Assembly: GCA_045592105.1 (NCBI GenBank)
Contig: JAZNUB010000041.1
Coordinates: 1 to 64,000, forward strand
Length of the DNA stretch: 64,000 bases
Direction: 5' to 3'
From: SIG636 sp045592105
Lineage (GTDB): Bacteria > Bacillota > Clostridia > Oscillospirales > CAG-382
Part shown: positions 54,246 to 63,612 of the stretch, one piece after another
Numbering within the stretch: position 1 is the first letter of the stretch
Layout: the number at the start of each line of letters is the position of its first letter
Translations under genes and position numbers: made by a program
Notes under the pieces: generated by a model
Seen by the model: the letters and a program-made list of their open reading frames with translations, nothing else
The model's database searches: none
What the model was told of the DNA's origin: nothing

Positions 54246-55574
54246 GAGCTATGTGGATTGGAAAATAAGTGATGCGCTGAAAATCAAGGATAAATACGGC
54301 TACAGAGTCACGCTCATTTTTGCAGACGGAACCAAAAAGGTGCAGCAAAAGAGTGGCTTTAAGAGTGAACGTGAATGCAAAAAGGCGAGGAATGCCACAG
54401 TTGCCAAGCTGTATAACGGCAGTTATATTGTAAACGAAGATATCACCCTGAAGGAGTTTTTTGAATGTTGGGTAAATGATGTTGTTGTAAAAATGAAAGC
54501 CAGTACCTATCGTGGATTTACGTACATTATCCGCAACAACATCAATCCCAAAATCGGCAATATTAATCTTGCAGAGTAACAAAAGGACACTTGACTGCCT
54601 TTTATACCGAGCTTTGCAACAGCTCATACGATAATGCCCGCCGTTGCCGTGTTGTCTTGAAGTTGTGCCTTCGGTACGCTGTCGGCAAAAAACTGATTCC
54701 CGAAAGTCCTGCAGAGAATCTTCTGCTTCCAAAGCAGAACAAAAAGAAAACGGAGTATCACACCATAACCATTAAACCGGAGCAGACACTTACGGCTGAG
54801 CAGTTGAAATTACTGATTGATAAAAGCAAGGACACGCCGATTTATCTGTTTATCCTGTTTGCCGGTCTTATGGGTATGCGTAAAGGTGAGATCATTGGTC
54901 TTAAATATTCCGACATTGATTATGCAAAGCAGACCATTACCGTTCAGCGGCAGTTGGGTGAGGAAATCGTTGTTGATCCCGAAACATCGGAGCATAAGAT
55001 TTTGAAGAAACAGGAAATCACAACGAAAACCAAATCCAGTACACGAGTGCTGGATATTCCCGACATCGTTTTCAATGCGATTATAGAGGAACGCAAGAAG
55101 TATGAAGCCAACCGCAGACGAAGATCGACTACATTTCAGGATTTGGATTTTATAGTTTGCTCGTCCTACGGCAGACCGAGAAGTTCGGGTTATGCATCAC
55201 CGCTGTATAAAAAGCTCCTGCGTGAAAACGGTTTGCCGGACATACGCTTTCACGACCTGCGGCACACCTTTGCAACGCTATTGCTGAAAAAAGACATTGA
55301 TCTGAAGGCAATATCCAATGCGCTCGGTCATTCCAAAAGCATTATTTCGGTGGATGTATACGGCGATAATCAACAGATCATTGCCGACGGAGTAGAGGAA
55401 ATCATTCCTTTCATCCATGAGATAATGCCCGAGGACGTGCTTGCACATTTGGAGGAAGGGCAGGAAAAACAGCGTGTGAATTTCGAACCGGATATCTGTT
55501 TTCCGAACGAGCTTGCTGATGACATTATGCAGGATGTGATGAATAATCGAGCATCCTGCGGGAAAGATAATTAA
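54235..55574 (+). pseudogene. Tyrosine integrase 2, frameshifted
   Basis: The first 115 codons (54235-54579) encode an arm-binding and core-binding part ending NINPKIGNINLAE-stop. Integrase coding resumes in the -1 frame from about 54582 (HLTAFYTELCNSSYDNARRC...) and runs to 55574 with Arg in MGMRKGEIIGL, HDLRHTFATLLL, LGHSKSIIS and Tyr in VDVYGDN. One base missing near 54578-54583 (GAGTAACAAAAGG) explains the break. No slippery heptamer precedes the stop, so programmed frameshifting is unlikely; a real mutation or a sequence error are both possible. Confidence 0.8.
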
Positions 55575-55580
55575 CGGAAC

Positions 55581-55630
55581 AAAAGAGGGCGGTTTTTGGA
55601 TTTTTGTAAAAAAGTCCGCCGTCCTCTTTT
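55581..55630 (+). terminator. Terminator after the integrases
   Basis: AAAAGAGG(G)CGG pairs with CCGCC(G)TCCTCTTTT around a T/A-rich loop, followed by ATTTTAT. It separates integrase transcription from the rebuilt uvrB. Confidence 0.75.
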
Positions 55631-55649
55631 ATTTTATCTAAAAGTGTGA

Positions 55650-55655
55650 TATAAT
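55650..55655 (+). promoter_or_regulatory. Candidate -10 for the rebuilt uvrB
   Basis: TATAAT preceded 17 bp upstream by TTTTAT, a weak -35. It would let the element drive uvrB after separating it from the host promoter at ~27318. The leader to the GTG start would be about 170 nt and contains the right end repeat. Nothing else is seen in 55631-55833. Confidence 0.4.
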
Positions 55656-55710
55656 GTTATATTGAAGATTTTTGTCATTCACCCAGTTCGTGCAGTTCGC
55701 ACTTTCCGTT

Positions 55711-55731
55711 AAAATGACCTGATTCGTCATC
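55711..55731 (+). repeat. Right copy of 21-bp end repeat
   Basis: Identical and in the same orientation as 27755-27775. It lies about 375 bp inside the right junction, upstream of the element-borne uvrB 5' segment. Likely an integrase arm-type site. Confidence 0.7.
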
Positions 55732-55833
55732 AGCCATTTTTGGGCGGTTTTTGAGCGGAAACGGAATATGCGCTTTTGACGAATTTTGGGCTTATAGAAG
55801 CGATACTAAATCCCCAGAAAAGGAGGTTTTACC

Positions 55834-57780
55834 GTGGATAAATTTGAATTGGTGGCTCCCTACGCACCGACAGGAGACCAGCCGGAGGCTATTAAAAAGT
55901 TAACCGAAGGCATACAAAAAGGCTTAAAAGAGCAGGTTTTACTGGGTGTTACAGGTAGTGGTAAGACCTTTACTATGGCTAACATTATAGCAAAGGTAAA
56001 CAAACCAACACTTGTGCTTGTTCACAACAAAACGCTTGCCGCACAGCTATGCTCTGAGTTTCGAGAGTTCTTCCCGAACAACGCGGTTGAATACTTTGTT
56101 TCCTACTACGACTACTATCAGCCGGAGGCGTACGTGCCGGGTAAGGACGTTTATATTGAAAAGGATGCTTCTATAAACGACGAGATAGACAAGCTGCGCC
56201 ACAGCGCAACAAGTGCTTTGTTTGAGCGTGAGGACGTTATTATAGTGTCAAGCGTTTCCTGTATTTATTCTTTGGGTGACCCGCTTGAATACCGCAAGCA
56301 GGTTATATCCATCCGCCCGGGGCTTCAAATGAGCCGCGAAACACTTATTAAGCGGCTTGTTGCCGTGCAGTATACGAGAAGCGACATAGGCTTTGAGCGT
56401 AACAACTTCCGCGTGCGTGGGGACGTGGTGGAGATATTCCCGTCCAATTCGGGCGCAGAGGCTATAAGGGTGGAGTTTTTTGGTGACGAGATAGACCGTA
56501 TCTCCGTTATAGACACCGTTACGGGTGAGCTAAAGGCAAGGCTTAACCACGCGGCTGTGTATCCGTCCTCACACTATGTAACGGACGAGGAGCTGCGTAA
56601 AGCCGCGCTTACGGAGATATACGACGAGATGCTTGAGAGGGTAGAGTATTTTGAAGCGCAAGGCAAGCTGATAGAGGCACAGCGTATCAAAGAGCGTACG
56701 ATGTTTGATATGGAGCAGATACGCGAGATAGGCTATTGCAGCGGCGTTGAAAACTATTCCCGCGTGCTTTCGGGCAGGAAGCCCGGCAGCGTGCCGTACA
56801 CCCTGCTGGACTATTTTCCCGAGGACTTTTTGCTGTTCATAGATGAAAGCCACGTAACGGTGCCGCAGGTGCGCGGTATGAGCGGGGGGGACGGCGCAAG
56901 AAAGAAGAATCTTATAGATTACGGCTTCCGCCTGCCCTCTGCATACGATAACCGCCCGTTAAGGTTTGAGGAGTTTGTGGCTAAAAAGGGGCAAACGGTT
57001 TACGTTAGCGCAACGCCCGGCGAATACGAAAAGAACTGTGCCGAGGCGATGGCGGAGCAGATAATAAGACCCACGGGCTTGCTTGACCCTACGGTGGAGG
57101 TACGCCCCGTAGCAGGGCAAATAGACGATTTGCTTGGCGAGATAAGAAACTGCATAGCCAACGGTGAGAGGGTTCTTGTTACCACGCTTACAAAAAAGAT
57201 GGCGGAGGATTTAAGCGAGTATTTTTTGCAAAACGGTGTTAAAACCAAGTATTTGCACTACGATATAGAAACCATCGAGCGTATAGAGCTGCTTCGTCAG
57301 CTCCGCGCAGGGGAATACGACGTGCTTGTGGGCATAAACCTGCTTCGCGAGGGGCTGGATTTGCCTGAGGTTGCGCTGATAGGCATACTTGATGCGGATA
57401 AGGAAGGCTTTTTGCGCTCGGAAATGAGCCTTATACAAACGATAGGGCGTGCGGCGCGTAACGCAAACGGGCGCGTAATAATGTATGCGGACAAGATAAC
57501 GGGCTCTATGCGCCGCGCTATGGATGAAACCAACCGCCGCCGCGCAAAGCAGGACGCGTACAACAAGGCAAACGGCATAACGCCCAAAACCATAATCAAG
57601 GAGATACGCGCGCCGATAGAGATAACCGTAAAGGGCGCGGCGCCTGACGGAAAGCTTAACAAGGCAGAAAAGAAGCAGCTTATAGAAAAGCTTCAAAAGC
57701 AAATGAAGCAGGCGGCAAAGGATCTGGATTTCGAAACGGCAGCCGCGTTGCGTGATAAGATACGCTCGCTTTTAGCGTAA
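55834..57780 (+). CDS. uvrB: UvrB, excinuclease ABC subunit B (element-host chimera)
   Basis: The damage-verifying helicase of nucleotide excision repair, 648 residues, complete: Walker A GVTGSGKT, the beta-hairpin region YYDYYQPEAYVPG, IDESHVTVPQ, YVSATPGEYE, LVTTLTKKMAEDL, GINLLREGLDLPEV, QTIGRAARN and the C-terminal UVR domain for UvrA/UvrC contact. GTG start with AAAAGGAGG. Codons 1-90 lie on the element side of the junction; the rest is host. The N-terminus differs from the displaced host one at 11 of 91 residues. It precedes uvrA by 10 bp. Confidence 0.97.
   Translation: MDKFELVAPYAPTGDQPEAIKKLTEGIQKGLKEQVLLGVTGSGKTFTMANIIAKVNKPTLVLVHNKTLAAQLCSEFREFFPNNAVEYFVSYYDYYQPEAYVPGKDVYIEKDASINDEIDKLRHSATSALFEREDVIIVSSVSCIYSLGDPLEYRKQVISIRPGLQMSRETLIKRLVAVQYTRSDIGFERNNFRVRGDVVEIFPSNSGAEAIRVEFFGDEIDRISVIDTVTGELKARLNHAAVYPSSHYVTDEELRKAALTEIYDEMLERVEYFEAQGKLIEAQRIKERTMFDMEQIREIGYCSGVENYSRVLSGRKPGSVPYTLLDYFPEDFLLFIDESHVTVPQVRGMSGGDGARKKNLIDYGFRLPSAYDNRPLRFEEFVAKKGQTVYVSATPGEYEKNCAEAMAEQIIRPTGLLDPTVEVRPVAGQIDDLLGEIRNCIANGERVLVTTLTKKMAEDLSEYFLQNGVKTKYLHYDIETIERIELLRQLRAGEYDVLVGINLLREGLDLPEVALIGILDADKEGFLRSEMSLIQTIGRAARNANGRVIMYADKITGSMRRAMDETNRRRAKQDAYNKANGITPKTIIKEIRAPIEITVKGAAPDGKLNKAEKKQLIEKLQKQMKQAAKDLDFETAAALRDKIRSLLA
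56089..56105. other. attR: right element-host junction inside uvrB
   Basis: GAATACTTTGTTTCCTA, counterpart of attL 27624-27640 with two mismatches. It encodes the near-invariant EYFVSY segment of UvrB, a well-conserved landing site. The reading frame passes through without interruption. Confidence 0.7.
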
Positions 57781-57790
57781 AGGAGAAGCA

Positions 57791-60625
57791 ATGAACAAAG
57801 AACTTACAGTTAGAGGCGCAAGAGTAAACAACCTTAAAAACGTGAACGTTTCTATACCCAGAGATAAGCTTGTGGTGTTCACGGGGGTTTCGGGCTGCGG
57901 CAAAAGCTCGCTTGCGTTTGACACCATATACGCCGAGGGGCACAGACGGTTTGTGGAGTCTTTGTCCTCCTACGCACGAATGTTTTTGGGGCAGTTGGAC
58001 AAGCCCGATATTGATGGGATAGACGGGCTTTCGCCCGCTATATCCATAGACCAGAAAACCACCTCTAAAAATCCGCGCTCCACGGTGGGCACGGTGACGG
58101 AGATATACGATTATATACGCCTTTTGTACGCACGCATAGGCGTGCCGCATTGCCCTGTGTGCGGTGAGGTTATAGCACAGCAAAGCGTGGACGAGATAGT
58201 GGATAGCGTTTGCGCTTTGGAGGAGGGCACGCGCTTTTTGGTGCTTGCGCCTGTTGTTAGGGGCAAAAAGGGGCAGCACGAAAAGCTGTTGGACGGTGCG
58301 GCGCGAAGCGGATACGTGCGCGTTCGCATAGACGGCTCTATGTACGAGCTGGACGACAGGCCTGAGCTTGATAAAAACAAAAAGCATGATATAGACATAG
58401 TTGTAGACCGTTTGATACTGCGCGAGGATATAAAAAGCCGCCTTACGGACAGCGTTGAAACAGCCGCCAAGCTTGGTGACGGTATAGTGTGCATCCAAAC
58501 GCTTAACGCTGACGGCGCGGAGGGGGAGGAGCTTACCTTCAGCCAAAACTACGCCTGCAAAACGCACGGCATTAGCTTAGGTGAGCTTACGCCGCGTATG
58601 TTTTCCTTCAACAACCCCTACGGTGCTTGCGAAAAGTGCGGCGGCTTGGGGGAAAGCTTTGTGCTGTCACCCGATAAGCTTATACCCGATAAAACGCGCT
58701 CCCTTTATACGGGCGCAATTATATGCAACGGCTTTAAATCCATAACCGCAAACAGCTATTACGGCGATATATACAACCGCCTCGGCAAATATCACGGCTT
58801 TGATATCCACACGCCTATTCAAGACTATACCGAGGAGGCGTTGGAGGTGTTGCTGTACGGCAATATGGGCGCGGTAAAGGCGCGCCGCAGGGATGTGTAC
58901 GAGCCTAAATTTGAAGGCATTATCAATATGATAGACCGTCGCTACCGTCAATGCGGCAACGATTTTACCACGCGTGAGTATTACGAGGAGTTTATGGAAA
59001 ACATCCCCTGCTCGGAGTGCGGTGGCAAACGCCTTAAGGCAGAGGCGCTTGCGGTAACTGTGGGCGGGCTTAACATAGCGGAGCTTTGCGACCTTTCCGT
59101 TGGCAAGTGCAAAAGCTTTTTTGAAAGCCTTGTGCTAACGCCTAAGGAGGCATCTATAGCCAAGGAGATACTAAAGGAGATAAAGGCAAGGCTTAGCTTC
59201 TTAAACAGCGTTGGGCTGGAGTATTTAACGCTGTCACGCAAGTCCGGCGGGCTTTCGGGCGGGGAAGCGCAACGCATAAGGCTTGCAACGCAGATAGGCT
59301 CTTCTCTTATGGGTGTGCTTTATATTCTTGACGAGCCAAGCATAGGCTTGCACCAGCGCGACAATATGAAGCTTATACAAACGCTTAAAAATCTGCGCGA
59401 TATCGGCAACACCGTGATAGTGGTGGAGCACGACGAGGAAACTATGCTTGCCGCTGATTATATCGTGGATATAGGGCCTGCCGCAGGCATCCACGGGGGC
59501 GAGGTTGTGTTTTCGGGTACGCCCGATGAGCTTTTGAAGGACGAACGCTCGCTTACGGGTATGTACCTTTCGGGCAAGCTGAAGGTGGAGGTGCCGAAAA
59601 AGCGCAGAGAGGGCAACGGCGGCTTTATAACCGTGCGCGGTGCTACGGAAAACAACCTTAAGGATATAGACGTTAGCTTCCCTTTGGGTTGCTTTGTGTG
59701 CGTAACGGGCGTTTCGGGTTCAGGTAAAAGCTCGCTTGTGAACTCCGTTTTGTATAACGGCATAGCGAAAAAGCTTGGGCGCTACACGCTAAGCCCCGGT
59801 AAGCACAAATGCATAGAGGGTATTGAAAACATTGATAAAATCATCGCGATAGACCAAAGCCCCATTGGGCGCACTCCGCGCTCCAACCCCGCAACGTATA
59901 CGGGCATCTTTTCGGAGATACGCTCTATCTTTGCTTCCACGCCCGATGCGAAAGCGCGCGGGTATACGGATGGGAGGTTTTCCTTTAACATAAAGGGCGG
60001 TAGGTGTGAGGCGTGTCAGGGCGACGGTACCTTGAAGATAGAGATGCACTTTTTGCCTGACGTGTACGTGAACTGTGACGTGTGCAAGGGTAAGAGATAC
60101 AACCGCGAAACGCTGGAGATAAAATACAAGGGAAAAACTATTAGCGATATACTTGAGATGACCGTGGACGAGGGCTGTGAGTTCTTTGAGGCGTACCCCT
60201 CCTTAAAACGCAAGCTTTGTGTAATGCGTGACGTTGGCTTGGGGTACATCAAGATAGGGCAAAGCTCCACAACTCTCTCAGGCGGCGAAGCGCAAAGGGT
60301 AAAGCTATCCAGCGAGCTTGCAAGAAGAAGCACGGGCAAAACGCTGTATATACTTGACGAGCCTACAACGGGCTTGCACACGGACGACGTGAACAAGCTG
60401 AAGGACGTTTTGCAAAAGCTTGTGGAGGCGGGCAACACCGTTGTTGTTATCGAGCATAATTTAGACCTTATTAAAACGGCAGACTATATAATTGATATGG
60501 GCCCCGAGGGTGGTGACGGCGGCGGCACGGTTGTTGTGCAGGGCACGCCGGAGCAGGTTGCTTGTTGCGAGCAGTCACACACGGGGGCGTATCTTAAAAG
60601 CTATCTAAACGGAGGTGCGGTATGA
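57791..60625 (+). CDS. uvrA: UvrA, excinuclease ABC subunit A
   Basis: The damage-sensing ATPase of nucleotide excision repair, 944 residues. Two ABC modules: GVSGCGKSSLAFDT (~31) and GVSGSGKSSLVN (~640), signature SGGEAQRIRLA and LSGGEAQRVKLSSEL, and zinc motifs CPVCGEV..., CEKCGG, CSECGG and CEACQGDG...CDVCKGKRY. AAAGGAG precedes the ATG, and the stop overlaps the next gene by 4 bp. Confidence 0.97.
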   Translation: MNKELTVRGARVNNLKNVNVSIPRDKLVVFTGVSGCGKSSLAFDTIYAEGHRRFVESLSSYARMFLGQLDKPDIDGIDGLSPAISIDQKTTSKNPRSTVGTVTEIYDYIRLLYARIGVPHCPVCGEVIAQQSVDEIVDSVCALEEGTRFLVLAPVVRGKKGQHEKLLDGAARSGYVRVRIDGSMYELDDRPELDKNKKHDIDIVVDRLILREDIKSRLTDSVETAAKLGDGIVCIQTLNADGAEGEELTFSQNYACKTHGISLGELTPRMFSFNNPYGACEKCGGLGESFVLSPDKLIPDKTRSLYTGAIICNGFKSITANSYYGDIYNRLGKYHGFDIHTPIQDYTEEALEVLLYGNMGAVKARRRDVYEPKFEGIINMIDRRYRQCGNDFTTREYYEEFMENIPCSECGGKRLKAEALAVTVGGLNIAELCDLSVGKCKSFFESLVLTPKEASIAKEILKEIKARLSFLNSVGLEYLTLSRKSGGLSGGEAQRIRLATQIGSSLMGVLYILDEPSIGLHQRDNMKLIQTLKNLRDIGNTVIVVEHDEETMLAADYIVDIGPAAGIHGGEVVFSGTPDELLKDERSLTGMYLSGKLKVEVPKKRREGNGGFITVRGATENNLKDIDVSFPLGCFVCVTGVSGSGKSSLVNSVLYNGIAKKLGRYTLSPGKHKCIEGIENIDKIIAIDQSPIGRTPRSNPATYTGIFSEIRSIFASTPDAKARGYTDGRFSFNIKGGRCEACQGDGTLKIEMHFLPDVYVNCDVCKGKRYNRETLEIKYKGKTISDILEMTVDEGCEFFEAYPSLKRKLCVMRDVGLGYIKIGQSSTTLSGGEAQRVKLSSELARRSTGKTLYILDEPTTGLHTDDVNKLKDVLQKLVEAGNTVVVIEHNLDLIKTADYIIDMGPEGGDGGGTVVVQGTPEQVACCEQSHTGAYLKSYLNGGAV

Positions 60626-62469
60626 ACACCGACAGAATAAAGCATATACTTGCAAGGGTTGAGAAGCCGGGTAGATATACCGGCGGTGAATACGGCGAGC
60701 TTATAAAGGACAAATCGCAAATAGAGGTGCGGATGGCGTTCTGCTTCCCCGATACCTACGAGATAGGTATGTCTAACCTCGGTGTAAAGATACTGCGCCA
60801 TTGTCTTAATAAAAAGGACTATTTGTGGTGCGAGCGTTGCTATGCCCCGTGGGACGATATGGAAAAGGAGATGCGGCGCGAGGGTATACCGCTTTACGCG
60901 CTTGAAAGCGGGGACGATATCAAGGATTTTGATATCGTGGCGTTCACGCTTCAGTACGAGCTTTCCTATACCAACGCCGTGAATATGCTGCAGCTTGCGG
61001 GGATACCGCTTTTTGCCGCAGAGCGCGGAGAGGAGTATCCGCTTATAATAGCAGGCGGTCCTTGCGCTTACAATCCGGAGCCGATGGCGGATTTTGTTGA
61101 TATCTTCTCCATAGGTGAGGGGGAGGAAACCTTGTGCGAGCTTGCGGATTTGTACCGCGAGTGTAAGAAAAACGGCACCCCTAAGGCAGAGCTTTTGAAA
61201 AAAGCTTCACAGATAAAGGGGATGTACGTTCCGTCGCTTTACAGCGTTGAGTATAACGAAAACGGCACTATTAAAGACTTTAAGCCCGTAGAGGATGGAG
61301 TTCCTGCGGTTATAGAGAAGACCTTTATTACGGATATGGACAGCGTGGAGTTCCCAACCGAGCACGAGCTGCCGTATCTTGAAACCGTGCACGACCGTAT
61401 GGTTTTAGAGGTGTTCCGCGGCTGTATACGCGGATGCCGCTTCTGCCAAGCGGGGATGGTGTACCGCCCCGTGCGTGAGAAAAGCCCCGAGGTGCTGGAC
61501 GAGCAGGCGAAAAAGCTTTACAAAAGCACGGGGTATAACGAGATATCTATGTGCTGTCTAAGCATAAGCGACTATTCGCGCCTTAAAGAGCTTTTGGACA
61601 AGCTGCTTGTATGGACGGAGGACGAGCGCATAAATCTTTCGTTGCCCTCTATGCGTATAGACAGCTTTTACGGCGAGCTTATGGAAAAGGCAATGAACGT
61701 GCGCCAAAGCGGCTTAACCTTTGCGCCCGAAGCGGGCACGCAAAGGCTACGCAACGTTATAAACAAGAACCTAACGGAGGAGGAGATCCTTTCGGGCTGT
61801 GCAACCGCGTTTGACGGTGGGCGCAGCAGCTTGAAGCTGTATTTTATGAACGGCCTGCCCACGGAAACCGACGACGATATCCGCGGCATAGCATCGCTTG
61901 GGCAGAAGATAGTGGACCTTTATTATTCTAAAAAACGCCGCAACCCCAAGGGCGTAAACGTGAATATAAGCGTTTCGTGTTTGGTGCCCAAACCCTTTAC
62001 GCCATTCCAATGGATGCCGCAGGATACGATAGACGAGCTTAAGCGCAAACAGCTTTTGCTAAAGGAATGTATAACCACGCGCAAGATAAACTATAACTAC
62101 CACGATAGCGAGGTAAGCTTTTTGGAGGCTGTTTTTGCAAGAGGGGACCGCAGGCTTTCCGCCGCTATTGCGGAGGCGGTAGCGCAAGGTCAGCGCTTTG
62201 ATAGCTGGGACGAGTTTTTTAACTACGAAAAGTGGATGGAGATATTTGAGAAAACGGGCATAGACCCCACGTTTTACGCCAACCGCGCATTTGGCTTTGA
62301 CGAGAAGCTTCCGTGGGACCATATAGATTGCGGTGTAAGCAAGGAGTTCCTTGTGCGTGAAGCAAAGGCGGCACTTGCCGCAACCACCACGCCCGATTGC
62401 CGCACGCGTTGCTCTGCCTGCGGTATGCAAAGCAAAGGCTGTACCATTTGCAAAGGAGGGGATAAGTAA
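60622..62469 (+). CDS. B12-binding-domain radical SAM protein (TIGR03960 type)
   Basis: 615 residues. The N-terminal half has the cobalamin-binding-like layout (MSNLGVKILRHCLN, IIAGGPCAYNPEPMADFVD). The radical SAM cluster is FRGCIRGCRFCQAGMVYRP (~264), with LSLPSMRID and FAPEAGTQRLR downstream. The C-terminus has a CSACGMQSKGCTICKGG cysteine cluster. The reaction is unknown. It ends with a 1-bp overlap into the DUF2344 gene, with which this family is almost always paired or fused. Confidence 0.9.
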   Translation: MNTDRIKHILARVEKPGRYTGGEYGELIKDKSQIEVRMAFCFPDTYEIGMSNLGVKILRHCLNKKDYLWCERCYAPWDDMEKEMRREGIPLYALESGDDIKDFDIVAFTLQYELSYTNAVNMLQLAGIPLFAAERGEEYPLIIAGGPCAYNPEPMADFVDIFSIGEGEETLCELADLYRECKKNGTPKAELLKKASQIKGMYVPSLYSVEYNENGTIKDFKPVEDGVPAVIEKTFITDMDSVEFPTEHELPYLETVHDRMVLEVFRGCIRGCRFCQAGMVYRPVREKSPEVLDEQAKKLYKSTGYNEISMCCLSISDYSRLKELLDKLLVWTEDERINLSLPSMRIDSFYGELMEKAMNVRQSGLTFAPEAGTQRLRNVINKNLTEEEILSGCATAFDGGRSSLKLYFMNGLPTETDDDIRGIASLGQKIVDLYYSKKRRNPKGVNVNISVSCLVPKPFTPFQWMPQDTIDELKRKQLLLKECITTRKINYNYHDSEVSFLEAVFARGDRRLSAAIAEAVAQGQRFDSWDEFFNYEKWMEIFEKTGIDPTFYANRAFGFDEKLPWDHIDCGVSKEFLVREAKAALAATTTPDCRTRCSACGMQSKGCTICKGGDK

Positions 62470-63113
62470 TGCAAGCGCCTGTAAAATTTACCGTTAGAGT
62501 GTTCTGGCAAAAGCTGGGCAACGCCAAATACATATCCCATCTTGATACACAGCGCGCCATAGTGCGCGCGCTTATCAGAAGCGGGCTGCCCGTTTACTAC
62601 TCGCAGGGGTTTAATCCGCACCCAAAGCTTGTGTTTGCATTGCCCGTTTCCATTTATCAAGAGGCGTATTACGATATCTTTGATATAGATATAAAAGAGA
62701 TGCTTCCCGTTAAAAGGATAGAGGAGATGCTATCGGCGGTTATGCCCGCAGATATGCCGATACTGCGCGTTGCGTACCCTAAAAGAAAGCTAAAGGAGCT
62801 TTGCTTTGCCTCCTACAATATTCTGCTTGAAACAAGCTGCACCAAGGCGGAGATAGAAAACGCCTTTAGCGGTGCCGTTGTGGTGGAGAAGAAAAGCAAA
62901 AAGAAGTGCGAAACGGTTGATATTTCCCCGATGATAAAGGAGCTTTCCTTTAAGCAGGAGGAAAACGGCGTGCTTATGCAGGCAACGCTTTCTGCCGCGC
63001 CCGATGCGTATTTAAGCCCCAAATATTTGGTGGACTTTTTGGGTGAGCGCGTTGGGTTTTCGCAAACGGTGCGTACTATGCTGTTTGATAAGGATATGAA
63101 GCCCTTGGAATAA
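62469..63113 (+). CDS. DUF2344/TIGR03936 radical SAM-associated protein
   Basis: 214 residues. The N-terminus VFWQKLGNAKYISHLDTQRAIVRALIRSGLPVYYSQGFNPHPKL is the family signature (listed as short segments here: YISHLD, RALIRSG, SQGFNPHPKL). It partners the preceding radical SAM enzyme. In Firmicutes the pair is often followed by a ribonuclease G or ribosomal protein gene; here it is followed by envelope genes. Function unknown. Confidence 0.88.
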   Translation: MQAPVKFTVRVFWQKLGNAKYISHLDTQRAIVRALIRSGLPVYYSQGFNPHPKLVFALPVSIYQEAYYDIFDIDIKEMLPVKRIEEMLSAVMPADMPILRVAYPKRKLKELCFASYNILLETSCTKAEIENAFSGAVVVEKKSKKKCETVDISPMIKELSFKQEENGVLMQATLSAAPDAYLSPKYLVDFLGERVGFSQTVRTMLFDKDMKPLE

Positions 63114-63132
63114 ATATTTTTTATAATACCAC

Positions 63133-63161
63133 TTGTATAACGCGAAAAAATGGTGTATTAT
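63133..63161 (+). promoter_or_regulatory. Sigma-A-like promoter for the last two genes
   Basis: TTGTAT, 17 bp, TATTAT, 31 bp before the next start. An imperfect inverted repeat (TTATAATACCAC...TGGTGTATTATAA, 63121-63163) spans it and could be an operator. Confidence 0.65.
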
Positions 63162-63192
63162 AAAAGTAGATTAACAGGCGAGGTATTTGCTT

Positions 63193-63612
63193 ATGAATAA
63201 AACAAAATCCGTATGGGGCGGCGTAGCGGGGAAGGTGATTGCCACGCTTATGGTGCTTTCCGTTATTTGCGGCGCCGTTACCGTAACGCTTGCCTATTCC
63301 GTTTATGGGGATAGCCTTCTTTCCAAAGACGAAATAAAGGTTATAAGCTCTATCGACAATAAAAACGGCACTATTAATATAAAGCTTAGGCTGGAAAAGC
63401 CGGGGTACTATTTGTCCGATTACAAAACCGAAAAGGTGGGGGACAAGCTTATGGTTAAGCTGTACTCTTCCGTAAGAGAGGGCGATATAAAGGCAGATTC
63501 CACAGGTGCCTACACCCTTGATTTTAAGGTGGATACGAGTGTTAAGAGTGTGGTACAGGAGGGTCCTGACGGTGAGGAATACATACTTGTTAAAGTCAAC
63601 ATCGCTTCTTAA
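63193..63612 (+). CDS. Small exported/membrane-anchored protein
   Basis: 139 residues from the ATG at 63193 (GGCGAGG upstream). One N-terminal hydrophobic segment (VIATLMVLSVICGAVTVTLAYSV), then a beta-rich extracytoplasmic domain (KVISSIDNKNGTINIKLRLEKPGYYL, given here as part: KVISSIDNKNG, INIKLRLEKPG). No family recognised. It overlaps the following lipoprotein gene by 26 bp. Confidence 0.65.
   Translation: MNKTKSVWGGVAGKVIATLMVLSVICGAVTVTLAYSVYGDSLLSKDEIKVISSIDNKNGTINIKLRLEKPGYYLSDYKTEKVGDKLMVKLYSSVREGDIKADSTGAYTLDFKVDTSVKSVVQEGPDGEEYILVKVNIAS

Larger units (their letters stand above)
27641..56105. mobile_element. 28.5-kb integrative element inserted in uvrB
   Basis: The left edge interrupts uvrB after codon 90, and the right edge supplies a replacement first 90 codons in frame. 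Tandem tyrosine integrases sit at the right end, an excisionase-like gene at 41917, and a 21-bp direct repeat (27755-27775, 55711-55731) lies near both ends. Cargo: a Kiwa-like pair, a recombinase with two inverted-repeat modules, a toxin-antitoxin-like pair and an envelope cassette. Base composition is patchy, strongly AT-rich at 27.6-40.5 kb and milder to the right, suggesting stepwise assembly. There is no relaxase, coupling protein, T4SS, replication or phage structural gene, so it is not self-transmissible. Confidence 0.88.

Noticed and set aside
54560..54600. Programmed -1 frameshift in integrase 2
   Set aside because: The stop comes before the A-run, and no X-XXY-YYZ slippery site with a downstream structure is evident upstream of it.
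27641..56105. A self-transmissible ICE or prophage
   Set aside because: No relaxase, coupling protein, T4SS, replication, capsid, portal or tail gene is present; only integration functions and cargo.
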